Shown here: positions 34,885-47,300 of the stretch, in pieces | Layout: each line of letters begins with the position of its first letter | How positions within the stretch are numbered: the stretch's first letter is position 1 | NCBI RefSeq assembly: GCF_902806685.2 | Contig: NC_048546.1 | Location: forward strand, 4,402,001-4,466,000 | DNA length: 64,000 bases | DNA from: Maniola hyperantus | Taxonomy: Eukaryota; Arthropoda; Insecta; Lepidoptera; Nymphalidae | Direction: 5' to 3' | Position numbers and translations under genes: made by a program | The notes under the pieces: model-generated | Seen by the model: only the letters and a program-made list of their open reading frames with translations | What the model was told of the DNA's origin: nothing | Database searches by the model: none

Positions 34885-35086
34885 GTTAGTACGTCGCATT
34901 TTATTATTTTTTTCTGCGATTTATGCGGCCTATTCAAGTAAATCTTCAATTGAAATAATATTTGTAATTCAGGTATATCGAGTGTGTAAGTTTTTTTACA
35001 ATTGCAAACTCATAAAGGTAGAAAATGTAAAGTTGATTGATTCTTAGTCTCAACCATGCTGTGCGTGTTATTCCAGAAACCTCAAG

Positions 35087-38000
35087 ATGCAGTTGCACAT
35101 CAGAGGACAGTCTACGCACATTCTTGATGTCAATGGAGAGGAGTCCATTGCTCAGATCAAGGTAATAATGCACCTAATTATTATAAGTACGATTGAACAT
35201 ACTCATAACCTAAAAGCTTGTTTTGAAACACTAGCACAAATTACTTAGCAAAGTTTCCCTAATTCATACATTAGAACAGCAATTTTTCACTGTTTATAAG
35301 TAGGTCCTATTGTCTAACTTACAAGTATGTAGGTACCACTAAGTACTACTTGATTTGATGTGGAGAATATCAAAGTGTGCTGCTGAAGTTATTATCACAA
35401 CTTACTTTTATAACTTATTTTGCTATTGTAAAACCTTTAACCACTAGGCTATCACTGTAGCACTGTAATGGTTAAAGGTTCGATCTCCTATTTGGGAGGT
35501 CTAGGGTTGAATCCCAGGCATTCTTCTCCCAACTTTTTGGTATTTATATTTTGTATTTAAGCATTTGAATATCACATGCATAAACAGTAAAGGAGAGCAT
35601 CGTAGGAAACCTACATGGCTGAGAGTTCTCCATAATGTTCTTAAATATTGTGAACTCTGTTCAATCTGCACTTGGTCATTTAGCATTAGTGATGTTCTGG
35701 ATATCCGTATCCTTATTTGCAATAATCCGTGGGAGAAAAAAAGCTCTATCTGTTACATTTTTAGCAGATCGTTTACCTTATTAATTTTTATTATTATTAT
35801 GAAATAATTCCAAATTGCACTACTAAACTTTGTGGACATATTTTTAAACTCAAAAGTTATCTATACTGACCAATGACACACTAAACTATAAACAAAACAA
35901 AAGATAGACCCGCACAATGCAACTCAAAACCTGCCATGTCATGCACAGCACTAAGTTGATTATCTTTCAAGGTCACACACACCAACATCGATTGAGTAAG
36001 AAAGTTAAGATCCGTAAAGGCAGATCTTGACGCTAATGATCTGTATCCGCAGATCTACATTTATAATGATCCGGCAATTACTTTGTCAGCATGGTGGGAT
36101 GGTGTAAACTAAACTGACATTCTGAGGGCAAACCCACACTCAGTAGTAAGCTGTTGATGGGTTGATAATGACGATGATGATGGTCATCACAGGTATTGAA
36201 AAGCTTTTTATCAATTTTTTGTTGATTCCAGGACCGTGTAAGAGCACTCTCAGACGTGGGTGGTGAGGACTTCACATTGTCTGCATGTGGTGCCCCACTT
36301 GATGATGGTATCCTCGTGTCAGAACTGGCTTCCACAGAACTTGACCTGACCGTGCCACTGCTTGGTGGTAAAGTGCACGGTTCTCTGGCTCGTGCTGGTG
36401 AGTTTACTTCTCTTTTCATTGCAGCCTTTGATGAATTATTTTAAGATGAACTTATGGATGTCAGAGTCCAAAGTGGCTGGTTTATTCAAAATAGGTAATA
36501 AATTACACTTTTTGATGTTGCATTTGTAAGATGATATAGTGGTGATAATTTTTACGCGAACTTAAAACTAAAGCTACGAGGGTTCCAAACACGCCCAGGT
36601 CTGAGAAGAGCCTACAACAAACTCAGTCAGATGTGAAAAAATGTTCAGGAAAATACTCCCTCAATCACGATTGATGGTATATTTTTCATTTAAGTGATTT
36701 AAACTTTCTCTCTCTCTCTCCCTCTCTCTGGTCGTTCCTTCATTGCTGAAGATCGTGGTCCTGGCAACCTGCCCTCAAATGGATTATCTGTTTCCATCGG
36801 CTTCTGTCGGTGGCCATTTTCGCAATGTGATAAAATCCACACCTGCTGGACTCCTATAGCTGGTTGGACCACCTAGTTAGTGAGCGGCCTCTCGGTCTTT
36901 TGCCCTCAGTGTTGCCCGTCACTATGAGCTTTTCTAAGCTGTCATCCCCCCGCCGTATGATGTGGCCGAAATATGGAGCAATCGTTGGTAACATATGGAG
37001 GAGAGTCGAGCAGTGATTCCGAGTTGCGAAAGGATAGACATGTTTGTGCGCTTGGCAGTCCACGGAATCCGTAGCATCCGCCTCCAGCACCACATTTCGA
37101 ACGCATCTATTCTTTGCCTTTCTCTTGCTTTGATAGTCTATGTCTCTACTCCATACATAAAAATTGGGAAGATTAAGGCACGAAACGAGCGAGCGATTTA
37201 AACTTTACAACACTACAAAACATTATTATGTTTAAATTGCAAAGTTGAATATCTCATTTATGCATTGTAAAACTTATTCAGCAATACATTAATGCAATAT
37301 TGGAGCTAGTGCATGAATATGGGTCATATTCATAAATTGGTATCTCTTCTACTCTAGTTCATTTTATATCCACTTTCTTACTCATCAGTGAAAGATATTG
37401 CTATAATATGTGAATGTAACATAATTCTGTGGTACAAAATGATCGATTTAATCTATTTTATTGTATAAATAACAACAATTTTAAATTGTTATGTTTTGGT
37501 TTCTGAAAAAGACTATTTGGAAACCATATTGTTAATCACTTCAACAGTGTGAAAGGTTTTTTTACTGTTTCGAATTTTACCATCTATTTAAAAAATAGTT
37601 GAATTAAAAGTTCAGTATTTATTTTTCCAATAAGTCAAGTAAAGTGATAAAATATAATGTTTTTGCAGCAGTTATGCTTTTTATGATTTTGCATTAAATT
37701 GTATTGTTTTATAGTTTACAGCATTGTTAATTTAAGTGGAGTTTAGATAACATCATCCATGCTAATTTTGTTTAAGTGAAACTATGTATATCTGTCTGTT
37801 TGTTACATTTTCATGGAAATGAAAATTAAAGAGTTCTCATGTGACTTTTAAAAACATACTTGTGGACGAAATCGCAGGCTTATGAAGCTAATAATAAATA
37901 ATTGTTGTTTTATAATTGTCACAATAAAGATTCAGTTTATGATATTATTGTTGTTTAAATTAAAGGTAAGGTGAAGGGACAGACACCAAAGGTGGAGAAG

Positions 38001-38653
38001 CAGCAAAAGAAGAAGAAGAAGACTGGCCGTGCCAAGAGGAGGATCCAATACAATAGAAGGTACGAATTTCTTTTATTTTTTCCATATTATAAATGCGAAA
38101 CTGTTTGTTGGTTTGTCCTTCAACCACGTCACAATGGATTGAAGTGATTTTTTGCATGAGTTAAAGACTTGGAAAGTGACATATTGTGCTTCTTTTTATC
38201 ATGACTAAGAACTGTGTATGGATTGGAAACTTATAGCAATCAAAATAAGTTGAGTTTCAGGCGGCATTTTATCACAGTATTAGATTATACCCGCGATGTC
38301 CACATGGTTTTTTTTTACTTACGACCTTTAGAAAGAGATAGCGGTTTCTTAAAGCGTTATCTCTGTTGTTGAGACCGACAAAACGACACAGGTATAATAG
38401 AGACAACGCTCTACAAAGCCGAAATCTCATTCTAAAGGTCGATGTACAATATTTCTTACCGGCTACTGTACCAGGCTGCTGATTCAACAACTTTTTGTCT
38501 TTCGTCTCGCGCGCACTGTCATTCCCACTTCACGATTCAAGAGCTTCCGTCAAATCATGAGCTTTCTTTTTACATGATTTGATTTTTTGTTACAGATTCG
38601 TTAATGTTGTCCAGACCTTCGGCCGTCGTCGTGGACCCAACTCCAACTCGTAG
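35087..38653 (+). CDS. RpS30: Ubiquitin-like / ribosomal protein S30 (eS30) fusion, FAU type
   Basis: Four coding exons, 35087-35161, 36232-36397, 37966-38059 and 38596-38653, give 393 bases and 130 aa with all phases matching. Residues 1-71 are the ubiquitin-like part (starts MQLHIRGQSTHILDV, ends VPLLGG); cleavage after Gly-Gly releases the 59-residue eS30 (KVHGSLARAGKVKGQTPKVE… ending TFGRRRGPNSNS). eS30 is a basic protein of the small ribosomal subunit in the cytoplasm; the fusion is conserved across animals. The start is the first ATG after the acceptor at 35075, with AAG before it. Intron 1 has a SINE remnant, intron 2 an RTE-like LINE fragment and a CT microsatellite, intron 3 a small MITE. 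Exon 3 begins with GTAAGG, a donor-like string at an acceptor, but the phase leaves no doubt. No canonical AATAAA is seen within 100 bases of the stop. Confidence 0.97.
35440..35700 (+). mobile_element. Degenerate SINE in RpS30 intron 1
   Basis: Contains CTAGGCTATCAC, the B-box-like GGTTGAATCCCAGGC, ATATCACATGCATAAACAGT, CTGAGAGTTCTCCATAATGT and CTGCACTTGG in family order; 3' tail lost. Confidence 0.55.
36700..37185 (-). mobile_element. RTE/BovB-like LINE reverse transcriptase fragment
   Basis: On the minus strand, broken frames spell the RTE C-terminal region: FPIFMYGVET, IDAFEMWCWRRMLRIPWTAK, then after shifts FGHIIRRGDDSLEKLIVTGN and EGKRPRGRSLTRW. This order is typical of RTE/BovB elements. 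Several frame changes mean it is dead. A CT microsatellite (36707-36731) abuts it. Lies antisense in RpS30 intron 2. Confidence 0.75.
38322..38441. mobile_element. 120 bp MITE in RpS30 intron 3
   Basis: Inverted ends GACCTTTAGAAAGAGAT and the reverse complement of ATCTCATTCTAAAGGTC, with one mismatch, enclose a core with a second inverted pair (AGCGTTATCTCTGTTG / CAACGCTCT). No target duplication is obvious. Confidence 0.6.
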
Positions 38654-38804
38654 ATCTATCGTTTGTAAATAACATGCAAATATAATAATTGATTTGCACC
38701 AATCCGATTTTTATTTATCTTCCTTGTCATTACCTAACTTGAGCTGATCTGACGCCTCAGACAATGTACGGTGGTACTACCAAATCCGTAGTACTACAGA
38801 CAAC

Positions 38805-39175
38805 TGTCAAGGAACCTAGAGGGTACTTTCCGTTTAGCTAGAATCATGAAATTTGGCAGGTAGGTAGGTCTTATAGCACGTAATGGGAAAAATCCGAAAA
38901 CCGTGAATTTGTGGTTATATCACAAAAAAATGTGTTCATGAACAAATAATTAGTATTTTCAACTTTCAAAGTAAGATCACTATACCAAGTGGGCTATCAT
39001 ATGAAAGGGCCTTTACCTGCACATTCTAAAACAGATTTTTATTTATTTTTATGCTAAATAGTTTTTGATTTATCGTACAAGATGTCCAAAAAATAAAAGT
39101 AATAAATAAAAGTACAGGTTTTCGTACCGTACTAGCGGTACGGAAACCTCGGTGCGCGGGTCTTGGCCGGTTATT
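38805..39175 (+). repeat. Dispersed repeat C downstream of RpS30
   Basis: GTCAAGGAACCTAGAGGGTA, GAATCATGAAATTTGGCAGG, ending GTGCGCGGGTCTTGGCCGG. Confidence 0.7.
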
Positions 39176-40639
39176 TTACTTTGTAGTGACTGGGAATCTA
39201 TCAATCTAATTTTTATTGACCTTCGACCTTCGTGCCAAGGTTTAAGTAAGATTGGTCGTGTTCTACAGGTGTAACAAATAAAACTAAAAAATGAGTAAAA
39301 ACAAAGGTATTTTATTATATTATATACGAATTTGCTGCGGACTTGTTATAGTGAATTTACCTTTTAATAATATAATACTTGCTTGCGTTATATTTCAGAA
39401 ATAGGTAAGTCGGGAAAATAAAGCAAGCAGGTAAGTATTAGGTATAAATTTAATCTTATTGCTTTATATACAATTTGGGTGTGTGGAACCTTGACAAAAG
39501 AAGTCCAGTCTGGCTTCAAACGATTGCATTTTTTTTTATTCTTCAGTTCTGATAAGAGATTTGTAGTAACATGCCTATTTGAAATAAACCATTCGTATTT
39601 CATTTAAAATAACTAATATTAGTACATACAAAGCCATTTAGGCTATATTATGTTATATCACATAGAAAAGTAATATTGCTTATATTGCCAGTCCGGACGC
39701 TTTTCGACGGTAGTTACAAATTAAAATCCCAAATGTACATATTGCATTATATTATTGGCACTGTGTGTGGCATTGTACACATAATAATTAATAAATATTT
39801 TTTGTTCACTGAATATATTATGTGGAAATCATAGTCACTTTTAATGAACACTTAGTTTCTCGTAAAATATTATATAAGTATATCTAAGTAGTTTGTTGGG
39901 CCTTTGGTCCTTCGAGCCGGATATAATGGAGTAATAGAATAGCTGTGATTACCTAATTAAGTGGTTAGTTGAAAGCACTGAAATGGGATTTTTTAGGACA
40001 GATTCTATTATCTGTCCCAAAAAATCTATCGATCGAACTAATAGAATAAGGAATTAGTAAGCGTTGCAAAATAAACAACGAAGTGTGTTTTTGATTCAGT
40101 TTTATTGGGCATAAATCATAATTAATATGCATTGAAAAATTGCTATTTCGAAAATTATAGAATTTATTTATTCGATAATGGATAGGCTCAAGTTTAAATA
40201 AAACAAAGAAGGATCAGAAATCAAATAAATACGATTTTACAATCGGAACTACAATGACTATGATTTCTTATTTACTAAATTATACATAGACCACAGCCAG
40301 TCGTATTCTTAAGCTAATTTTGATTAAGTATAATAAGTCAAAATAATCTTATATAAAAAGTAAAGTTTATTGGGTATTTGGAACTTTCCCGCTTTATTTA
40401 TCGTACCTTTCAAATCGATATGTAGCAAAACTATCATTTCGATATCTAAGTATCTAAAAATAAAGTAAGTATCACTTCATACAATAAGGCACAAACATTA
40501 TAGTACTTAACAACATTATAATAACAATAACTACTTGTACTAACTTATGAATATCTAATACATACTAATTAAATCACTCATTTGCACTCGTGCAATATGC
40601 CTATACTTAATATAACAATAGTCTTACAAAGAGTACGCA

Positions 40640-41695
40640 GTAGGGTCATGTGTCCAACAATGGAACACTAAAAATTCAAAGACTCATACACCTTTTGCTT
40701 TTACAGATAGAAGTCCAATTTTTTTACAGATGTATAGGCAATTTTATTGGTTATCAGATGCCATTTATAGTTTTTTTAATTAATGTGCAATCAATCAGCA
40801 ATAAATAAAAAAATAAAAAATGGGAAATGTTTCATTGTGTCCACAGTAGTGTACGCAATGAAACACCACTAATTCAACAATGAAACATAATTATTCATAG
40901 TGTCTGCCTCATCTTATTTTGTGTCATTTTGGATTAATGTGGGTAAATGACAAAAAACGATTGAGTTCAATCCAAAAGGTTTTATTCTTAATTTCACTTT
41001 AATCAGTCTACATTATCAGTCTATCATTAACATAGTAGACCTTCAGTTTTTTGGCGTCCAGTAAAACGAGCACGTTATCACCTTCTTGGGCTTTAGTACG
41101 CGCCATCTTAAACGAAAAATAAATAAAGATCGATTAATGTTACCTAAGTAAAATAAAAGTAAAATATTCTTTATTGTAACCAAATTTACATACCTACAGA
41201 AATAAACCTACAATAAAGATGTTTGTACCTATTGTTATAACGTGTTATGGTACACAATGAAACGAGATAGTACACATTGAAACAGTGTTTCATTGTGTCC
41301 ATTGTGCAACTGTTTCACTGTGGACTACCAAGGTTTTTTTTACTAAACTCAATTTTTTTCTCACTAAATTGTAACACTTTAACATATGATCTATTGCACG
41401 TCAATCTATGAAATATCTTTATTGTTAGGTAATCATGAAAAATATGAAATTTCCAATCACTATTTAATGAAAAATCTACAAAGAATGCAGAAAATACTTA
41501 CTTTTTGTCGAAAATATTAAAAATACTCTGCAAATACGTCTGCTCCCACGCGACACCGATGCAAACTGGGGTAGGGCGGGGGGTCCACGAGAGTGCCCTA
41601 ACGCAATATATTGCACAATCTGGCAACGCCGCATTTTAGAGATTTCACAGTGTTTTATTGTGTACCACTGTTTCATTGTTGGACATCTGACCCTA
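40640..41695. mobile_element. 1.06 kb inverted-repeat transposon with GTTTCATTGTG motifs
   Basis: Left end TAGGGTCATGTGTCCAACAA (40641) matches inverted right end (reverse complement TAGGGTCAGATGTCCAACAA at 41695). CGCA lies just outside both ends (40636-40639, 41696-41699), a candidate 4 bp target duplication. Inside, GTTTCATTGTG or its complement recurs near both ends and in the middle (about 40832, 40859, 40880, 41258, 41277, 41290, 41651, 41670). No transposase remains; the minus strand holds a small ORF and a donor site, listed separately. Superfamily unknown. Confidence 0.7.
41008..41106 (-). other. Small ORF inside the 1.06 kb element
   Basis: 32 codons: MARTKAQEGDNVLVLLDAKK then LKVYYVNDRLIM. 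An acceptor-like TTTTTCGTTTAAG directly precedes the ATG, and a strong donor (AAAAA|GTAAGT) is at 41501 further 5' on the same strand, near the right end of the element. This looks like the 5' exon and start of a deleted transposon gene; function unknown. Confidence 0.35.
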
Positions 41696-42857
41696 CGCAC
41701 TATACTACAATAATAATTTTAGTCATCATAATAAAAGTTAATTTAGCACCATACACTGGCGGAAACGACCTTACAATCGAGTCGTATTGTATTTTAATTT
41801 GAAAAGTGAATGCATGTTAAAAAAGCCACGTTTACACTAATAATTTTTTGACTGCTAGAATGATTTAGATTAGAATAATTAGTAGGTACTTGTACCTAAG
41901 TTCGAATGACCACTGCGAAAACATCAAATCTACCAAAAATTGTTGTCAAATTATAAGAAACGAATATCGAAATTATCGTAAACCAACAAAAAATGGTTAG
42001 ATTCAGAGAATCGTGATACAACCAACCAAGTACCATCAAATTCCGTCGGTTCCGCGATTTTGAACATAAATATTATGTTAAATGTAGGCATAAATATATT
42101 ATATTTCTCCGTGTGTATCTATAGGTATTATAACGAGGACTACCTACATGTTATTAAATATATTTAATTAATTAATATGGAACGGCAAGGTTGGTAGATA
42201 TTTTTTATTTGGCACCTTAGATCGGCACATTGAACAGTTGGCAATAATCGATTCGATCGAGCGTCGAATGTAAAAAACAAAACAAGTGTAAACGTAGCTT
42301 TTAGCCTGTGAACAGGCCACCGTTTTGATATGCCTAATAAATAACATTCTTTCCCACGCGAACATTTTATCGATGCAAATGTGGTTTTAAACTTTTATGA
42401 TAATAAGGCCGGGCACACACGGAGACGGGATTCCCGTTGTATGTGGCCGCCCTAATTTGCTCTTTCTTTTACTTGCCTCCATTTGCATCAAAAATATTTA
42501 GATAATTCGTAAAAGTTAAAAAAGGCAAAGGTACGTATTGGTATCAGATCTACTAAGCATTTTCCGATTACCTACGGGATAAGGTAGCTGTGCTACTAAA
42601 TATTTCGAGTCTTTGTACTATCTACTAATCCTATTTTAAATGCATTATTCCAACTCTAATGAGTCTTTGCATCAACATTGTATTCCTTTGCAGCATTGCC
42701 AATATTACTGCAAGGAATGCTTAAATAATATTATAACATAATATTGTATATTGGTAGGTATTGATTTTTTTAGGTCAATGATTTGCCGTTTTTATCCAGA
42801 ATCATAACATTATAATTTATCTATCTATAGGTACATAATATAAAACCGTACACGCTA

Positions 42858-42996
42858 CATTGACTGACTAACTGCCTGCCAGATATAAGATAACGGAGAT
42901 TTTTAAGGAGTGTTCTAAGGAACGATTTTGAGAAAATCCAACGGATTTTTTTAAACATTAATTCACGCGGACGAAGTCGCGATAATATTAAGCTAG
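42858..42996 (-). repeat. Dispersed repeat A, decayed reverse fragment
   Basis: TGACTGACTAACTGCCTGCC and CGCGGACGAAGTCGCG with an aberrant centre. Confidence 0.5.
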
Positions 42997-43923
42997 TTAT
43001 GTAAACGGGTTTATATAGATACATAAATAGGCAAATCTCAAGTCAAGTTTAACTGACAAATTCGTAAATGGATACTATAAATTCGTAAATCGATATGGCA
43101 AATAGCTGTGATATTTTAAGTAAATAACTAAGTACAGAGGATATGTAAATATATGTATTTTTTTCCTAAAAGCCAATCTCAAAAAAAACAACTTTACAAT
43201 TTTGTGTAACAAATGTAAAACAGACAGCACCTAAGTACAACTCGTATAAACGAATTATTTTTTTCTTTATACAGACCAAGGTACCTAACAGTAGGTACAG
43301 TACCTAGTACCTAATGTATACGTAAATAGTTATTATTATATCTAATTATCTAGGTATAAAAAGATTTTTATAAACATCCTGAATCTACCTACCTATATTA
43401 TTTACTCGAAATCTCAACCAAACGAGTTACAAATTTAACTATAGGCGAAATTTTCGAAAATAGTTATGCGGCAGTGTTGGGATGGAATTACTTAAATTAT
43501 AAATATAAAATCTTAATTAAATGATTAAATAAACATCAATAGCGCCCTAAAACGGACCATAGATATTAAAACTTATTAATAAAAAATAAAGACGGAGCGT
43601 CGCATTTGCATGATAGGGATTTTCAACATTCAAATCTCGATCCTTCCATCTTTAACCTACCTACTCATTTAACCTTTAGCTGAGGTCAATTTTATTTTAT
43701 CTCTAAAGTTTTCACTTCAATTAGGTTTAGCCAATGATATTATTATGTACTTACCTATATGTAAAAAAAGAAGATACGTTACGCAGATAGCTCTTTCTAC
43801 TCTCATAGCGTTTTGAATCAGCTAGAACGGATTTTATATTTCATGTAATAGTTATGAACGTAACATATCTATGGTATAATAATATCATTGGATTTAACAG
43901 AAATCATTATAAGTATTACTATA

Positions 43924-44378
43924 CCAGCTTCCCACGGTGCGTGATATTGCGGACGGACGCGGACCAGTCCGTACCGAGACGCACCATGGGAAGAGTATCT
44001 TCCGTGATAGCGCAGACACGTGACACGTCGCACTCGTCTCCCGAGCATGGCGCGCGGTGCGTGGCTGTCCGTGGTCGTCGGGCGTGCGTGACAATCCGCA
44101 TAATCACGCACCGTGGGAAGAGTATCTTCCGTGATAGCGCAGACACGTGACACGTCGTACTCGTCGCCCGAGCCTTGCGCGCGGTGCGTGGCTGTCCGTG
44201 GTCGTCGGGCGTGCGTAACAATCCGCATAATCGCGCACCGTGGGAAGAGTATCTTCCGTGATAGCGCAGACACGTGGCACGTCGCACTCGTCGCCCGAGC
44301 CTTGCGCGCAGTGCGTGGCTGTCCGTGGTCGTCGGGCGTGCGTGACAATCCGCATAATCACGCACCGTGGGAAGCCAG
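43924..44378. mobile_element. 455 bp inverted-repeat element built of 127 bp tandem units
   Basis: Ends CCAGCTTCCCACGGTGCGTG (left) and reverse complement CTGGCTTCCCACGGTGCGTG (right) are flanked by TA. Between them, a GC-rich unit of exactly 127 bp recurs: GCACC(A/G)TGGGAAGAGTAT starts at 43981, 44108 and 44235, and the start of a fourth unit is at 44362. The several long Arg/His-rich reverse ORFs over it come from the repetition. The right end lies 17 bases from the transporter stop codon, so it forms most of that gene's proximal 3' UTR. Confidence 0.8.
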
Positions 44379-44395
44379 TACTAGGATGTCAATCT

Positions 44396-47300
44396 TCATA
44401 CTTTCGGTGAAGCAGCGAGTTTGTTCCTCGCCTTTTCCCACCGGCTGATGTAGTCGATAGGGTAGCACATGAGAGCGGAGACGAGCAGGAATCCTCCAGA
44501 TACGTAGAAGGAGATGTCGTACTCACCCGTCAAATCCATAAGGGCGGCTGTAAATAGGGATGGAAGTTACACATCAAGTCTATCACAAACATATTTTCAA
44601 AAAACATTCGAAATTTAATTTGAAAAATGTTTTCATAAAACATTCGAAATTTAATTCGAAAACATAGTTTCGTTTGTGATTGGTTGGCGTCTCAAAATGG
44701 TTGACACCCACTGAGATTTTTGTCTTAGTCATTTGTATGGGATTACGTAAAAGAGAGAGCGCTATACTAGCTTCTTTGCGTGGATAGAGTATAGATGATG
44801 CTCACGACTTCGTGCTCGTGGATTTAGTTAGTAAAAATCATGTAGAAACTGTGATTTTCTGGAATAATTAGTAGCCTATGTCCGTAGTCAGGATGCAATC
44901 TCTGTACCAAATGTTAAAATCGGTAAATAAAGGTAACATAGGTACAGACAGACACTTTCTCATTTATAATTATTTTAGTATGGATTTAGTAGAATAGACG
45001 GTTGTAGATGGGTTTTATGTAGCTATACCAAATCCAAGTCTCTTTAGACTTAAGTAGGTGAGTAATTAATAAACACGTGTTCCAATACTCACCAGCGATG
45101 GGTCCGCCGAGTAGTGCCCCGAAGCCCTGGAACAGCAGGAAAAGGCCGAAGCAGTTGGTGAGCTGCTCTAATCCAATGTACTCCACTACCAGAATCGAAC
45201 GCAGGGACGCGAAGCACGCTGCCAACAAACAAACGATTGGTCCCACGAAATTGAGTAGAATAATAAACTAATACTACAATATCAATAGATATTCATTGAC
45301 TCTAGGTATAGGTTCCCTATCGTAATTTCTACTTACCCACAGCAAGTCCAAATATCGTGCAGTATCCAAACTGATAGAAATCGCTGAAGTATAATCCACT
45401 GAGCATGGTAGCGATTCCCCCGGCAGATAAGGCAATGTTGTTCAACCACAGCGGCGACACTTTCGGCATCGACGACACCAGCCCGCAGGCGACACGTCCC
45501 ATTATATTCGCTATTCCGATTGCAGACACCAACAATACGCTGGTCTCTTTACTCATGCCATTATCTTCTGCCCTTTTCGCCACATACATGTAAGGTACGA
45601 AGAAGCCCAGCATCGTGAAGAAACCGCTGATAGCGAGAATGACGAACGTCGGAGATCGGAAGAGGCTAACGTCCAACATCGTAGCTAAAGCACGCTTAAC
45701 GGCTTCAGGACACAATTTGCATTTGCCAGAAGTTTCCTCTTGAGCATCTTCCTGCGTGGGGACGTGAGTCACGGCTAAATGGTAGCCGAGGGAGGTACGG
45801 GAAGTAAATTGCGGAAGTCTAGCCAAACTGCCGCCGAAGAAAATGTCGTCACGGTAAAACGGTCGGGCGACTAGATCGACATGAGAGCGACGTGACCTTG
45901 CATCTCTCGTGACGACTTTAATGGGACTCGAGATGAGAGGTTCGACGTTGTCAATGTTACTGTTGGAGTCTTCTTGTTCGTCTTTCTCCGCAACCGGAAC
46001 GGCAATGAACATCGGTTTGTTTCCGAGGTGGTTCTTCAACGTCCCCGCAGTTGCAGAGGATCGTCTGCTAATATGCGAGTTGCTACCGCGGAATACTTCT
46101 TCGGCGGTCGGGTAGCGCGTGTTGCTCGCGACGCCCATCCACGTGTGGGGACTGACTTTGTTTGTGAACCTCATTTCAGGTGGCATAGAGATTCCGGAAT
46201 CGAGTTTACTATGAAGTTTGAGCATCGAGTTTAATTTTTCTACAGCTTCTTCGTGGCGGCGAGACGCGTCATCTTCTTCGACTTGATCGGCCAAAGTTAC
46301 TCTGATCGGTTTGATTGGTCTGAACAGTGCGCCGAAAACGACGCATAGTAGAATAAATCCTGAAACCAAAGAAAATCTTTTAATAAATCATCGAAATCAT
46401 TCGAGAACACAGTTTTTTACTTCTTCTGAATAGAGTGCCTCATCATAGTCATAAGTACCTACCAACTATTTACCCTTAATCCTACAGTAGAGGAGATTGT
46501 CTATTCTGTACCAGTGAGTGGCACTCTTGCCAGCTTTATAAAAATAGACCTCTCAAAAGGTTGCCTTAAGCTAAACCAGAACCAATAGATGTTTAAATAT
46601 CGATACCTGCGTGTATAACGACGGTGGTGTTCCAGTCGTAAGTGGACAGCAGATACTTGGTGAGGGGCGCGAACACGAAGGTGCCAACGCCGGAGCCGCA
46701 GAGCGCGAGGCCGGTGGCGAGCGCGCGCCAGCGCTCGAAGTAGAAGCCCACCACCAGCACCGCTGGCATGTAGATCATGCACAAGCCGATACCTGCGCAA
46801 AAGTCAAACGTCATTAAATAACAAGCTACTACTTTTATTTTTAATAAAAATAGCGCGCAAACGAGAAGTCGGGTCACCTGATGATTAGCGCCGTCCATGA
46901 AGATTTGCAAAATCAGAGGAACTGCCAATGCGTTGCCGGCTTACAGGAGATTGTTGATCCGCCCTAGTGGGAACACCGCCGAAGGGTAGGGGTTCCACAG
47001 TTTGCCTGTGCGTGGAAAAAAGATCTGGGGCAGTCGAAGTACACCAGGCACCCGGGTGGTGGTGGTGAAATTGCTTACAGTGGCGTGCGGTACGGTAATA
47101 CTATTATGTCAATTCTCAAAAAAGTCATTGAGTTTTTCTGTCTAGAGATTCTCAGTAGCCGCCTAAAGTTGGGAAATGGGAAGTTAGTGGTGTTACACCC
47201 CCGTGTTTACGGAGAACACATAGGTGCTTAAAGCCTGACGTGTGTGTATTAGTCCTGGGTCCAATCTCTCCCGGTCATGTCGGACTGCTTTGGCCGAAAT

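Larger units (their letters stand above)
38654..43923. other. Intergenic region between RpS30 and the transporter
   Basis: Contains repeat C (38805-39175), the 1.06 kb inverted-repeat element (40640-41695), a decayed repeat A (42858-42996) and AT-rich unique sequence. No gene seen. Confidence 0.6.

Noticed and set aside
36078..36419. 113-codon reverse ORF over RpS30 exon 2
   Set aside because: Antisense shadow of a confirmed ubiquitin-like exon.
43981..44362. CRISPR-like array
   Set aside because: Units are contiguous 127 bp repeats without spacers in an insect genome; it is a transposon-internal tandem repeat.
43869..44365. Several overlapping reverse ORFs of 85-159 codons rich in Arg, Thr and His
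   Set aside because: They come from 127 bp tandem units; 127 is not a multiple of 3, so each unit is read in a new frame and the same words recur in different ORFs. No gene is needed to explain them.
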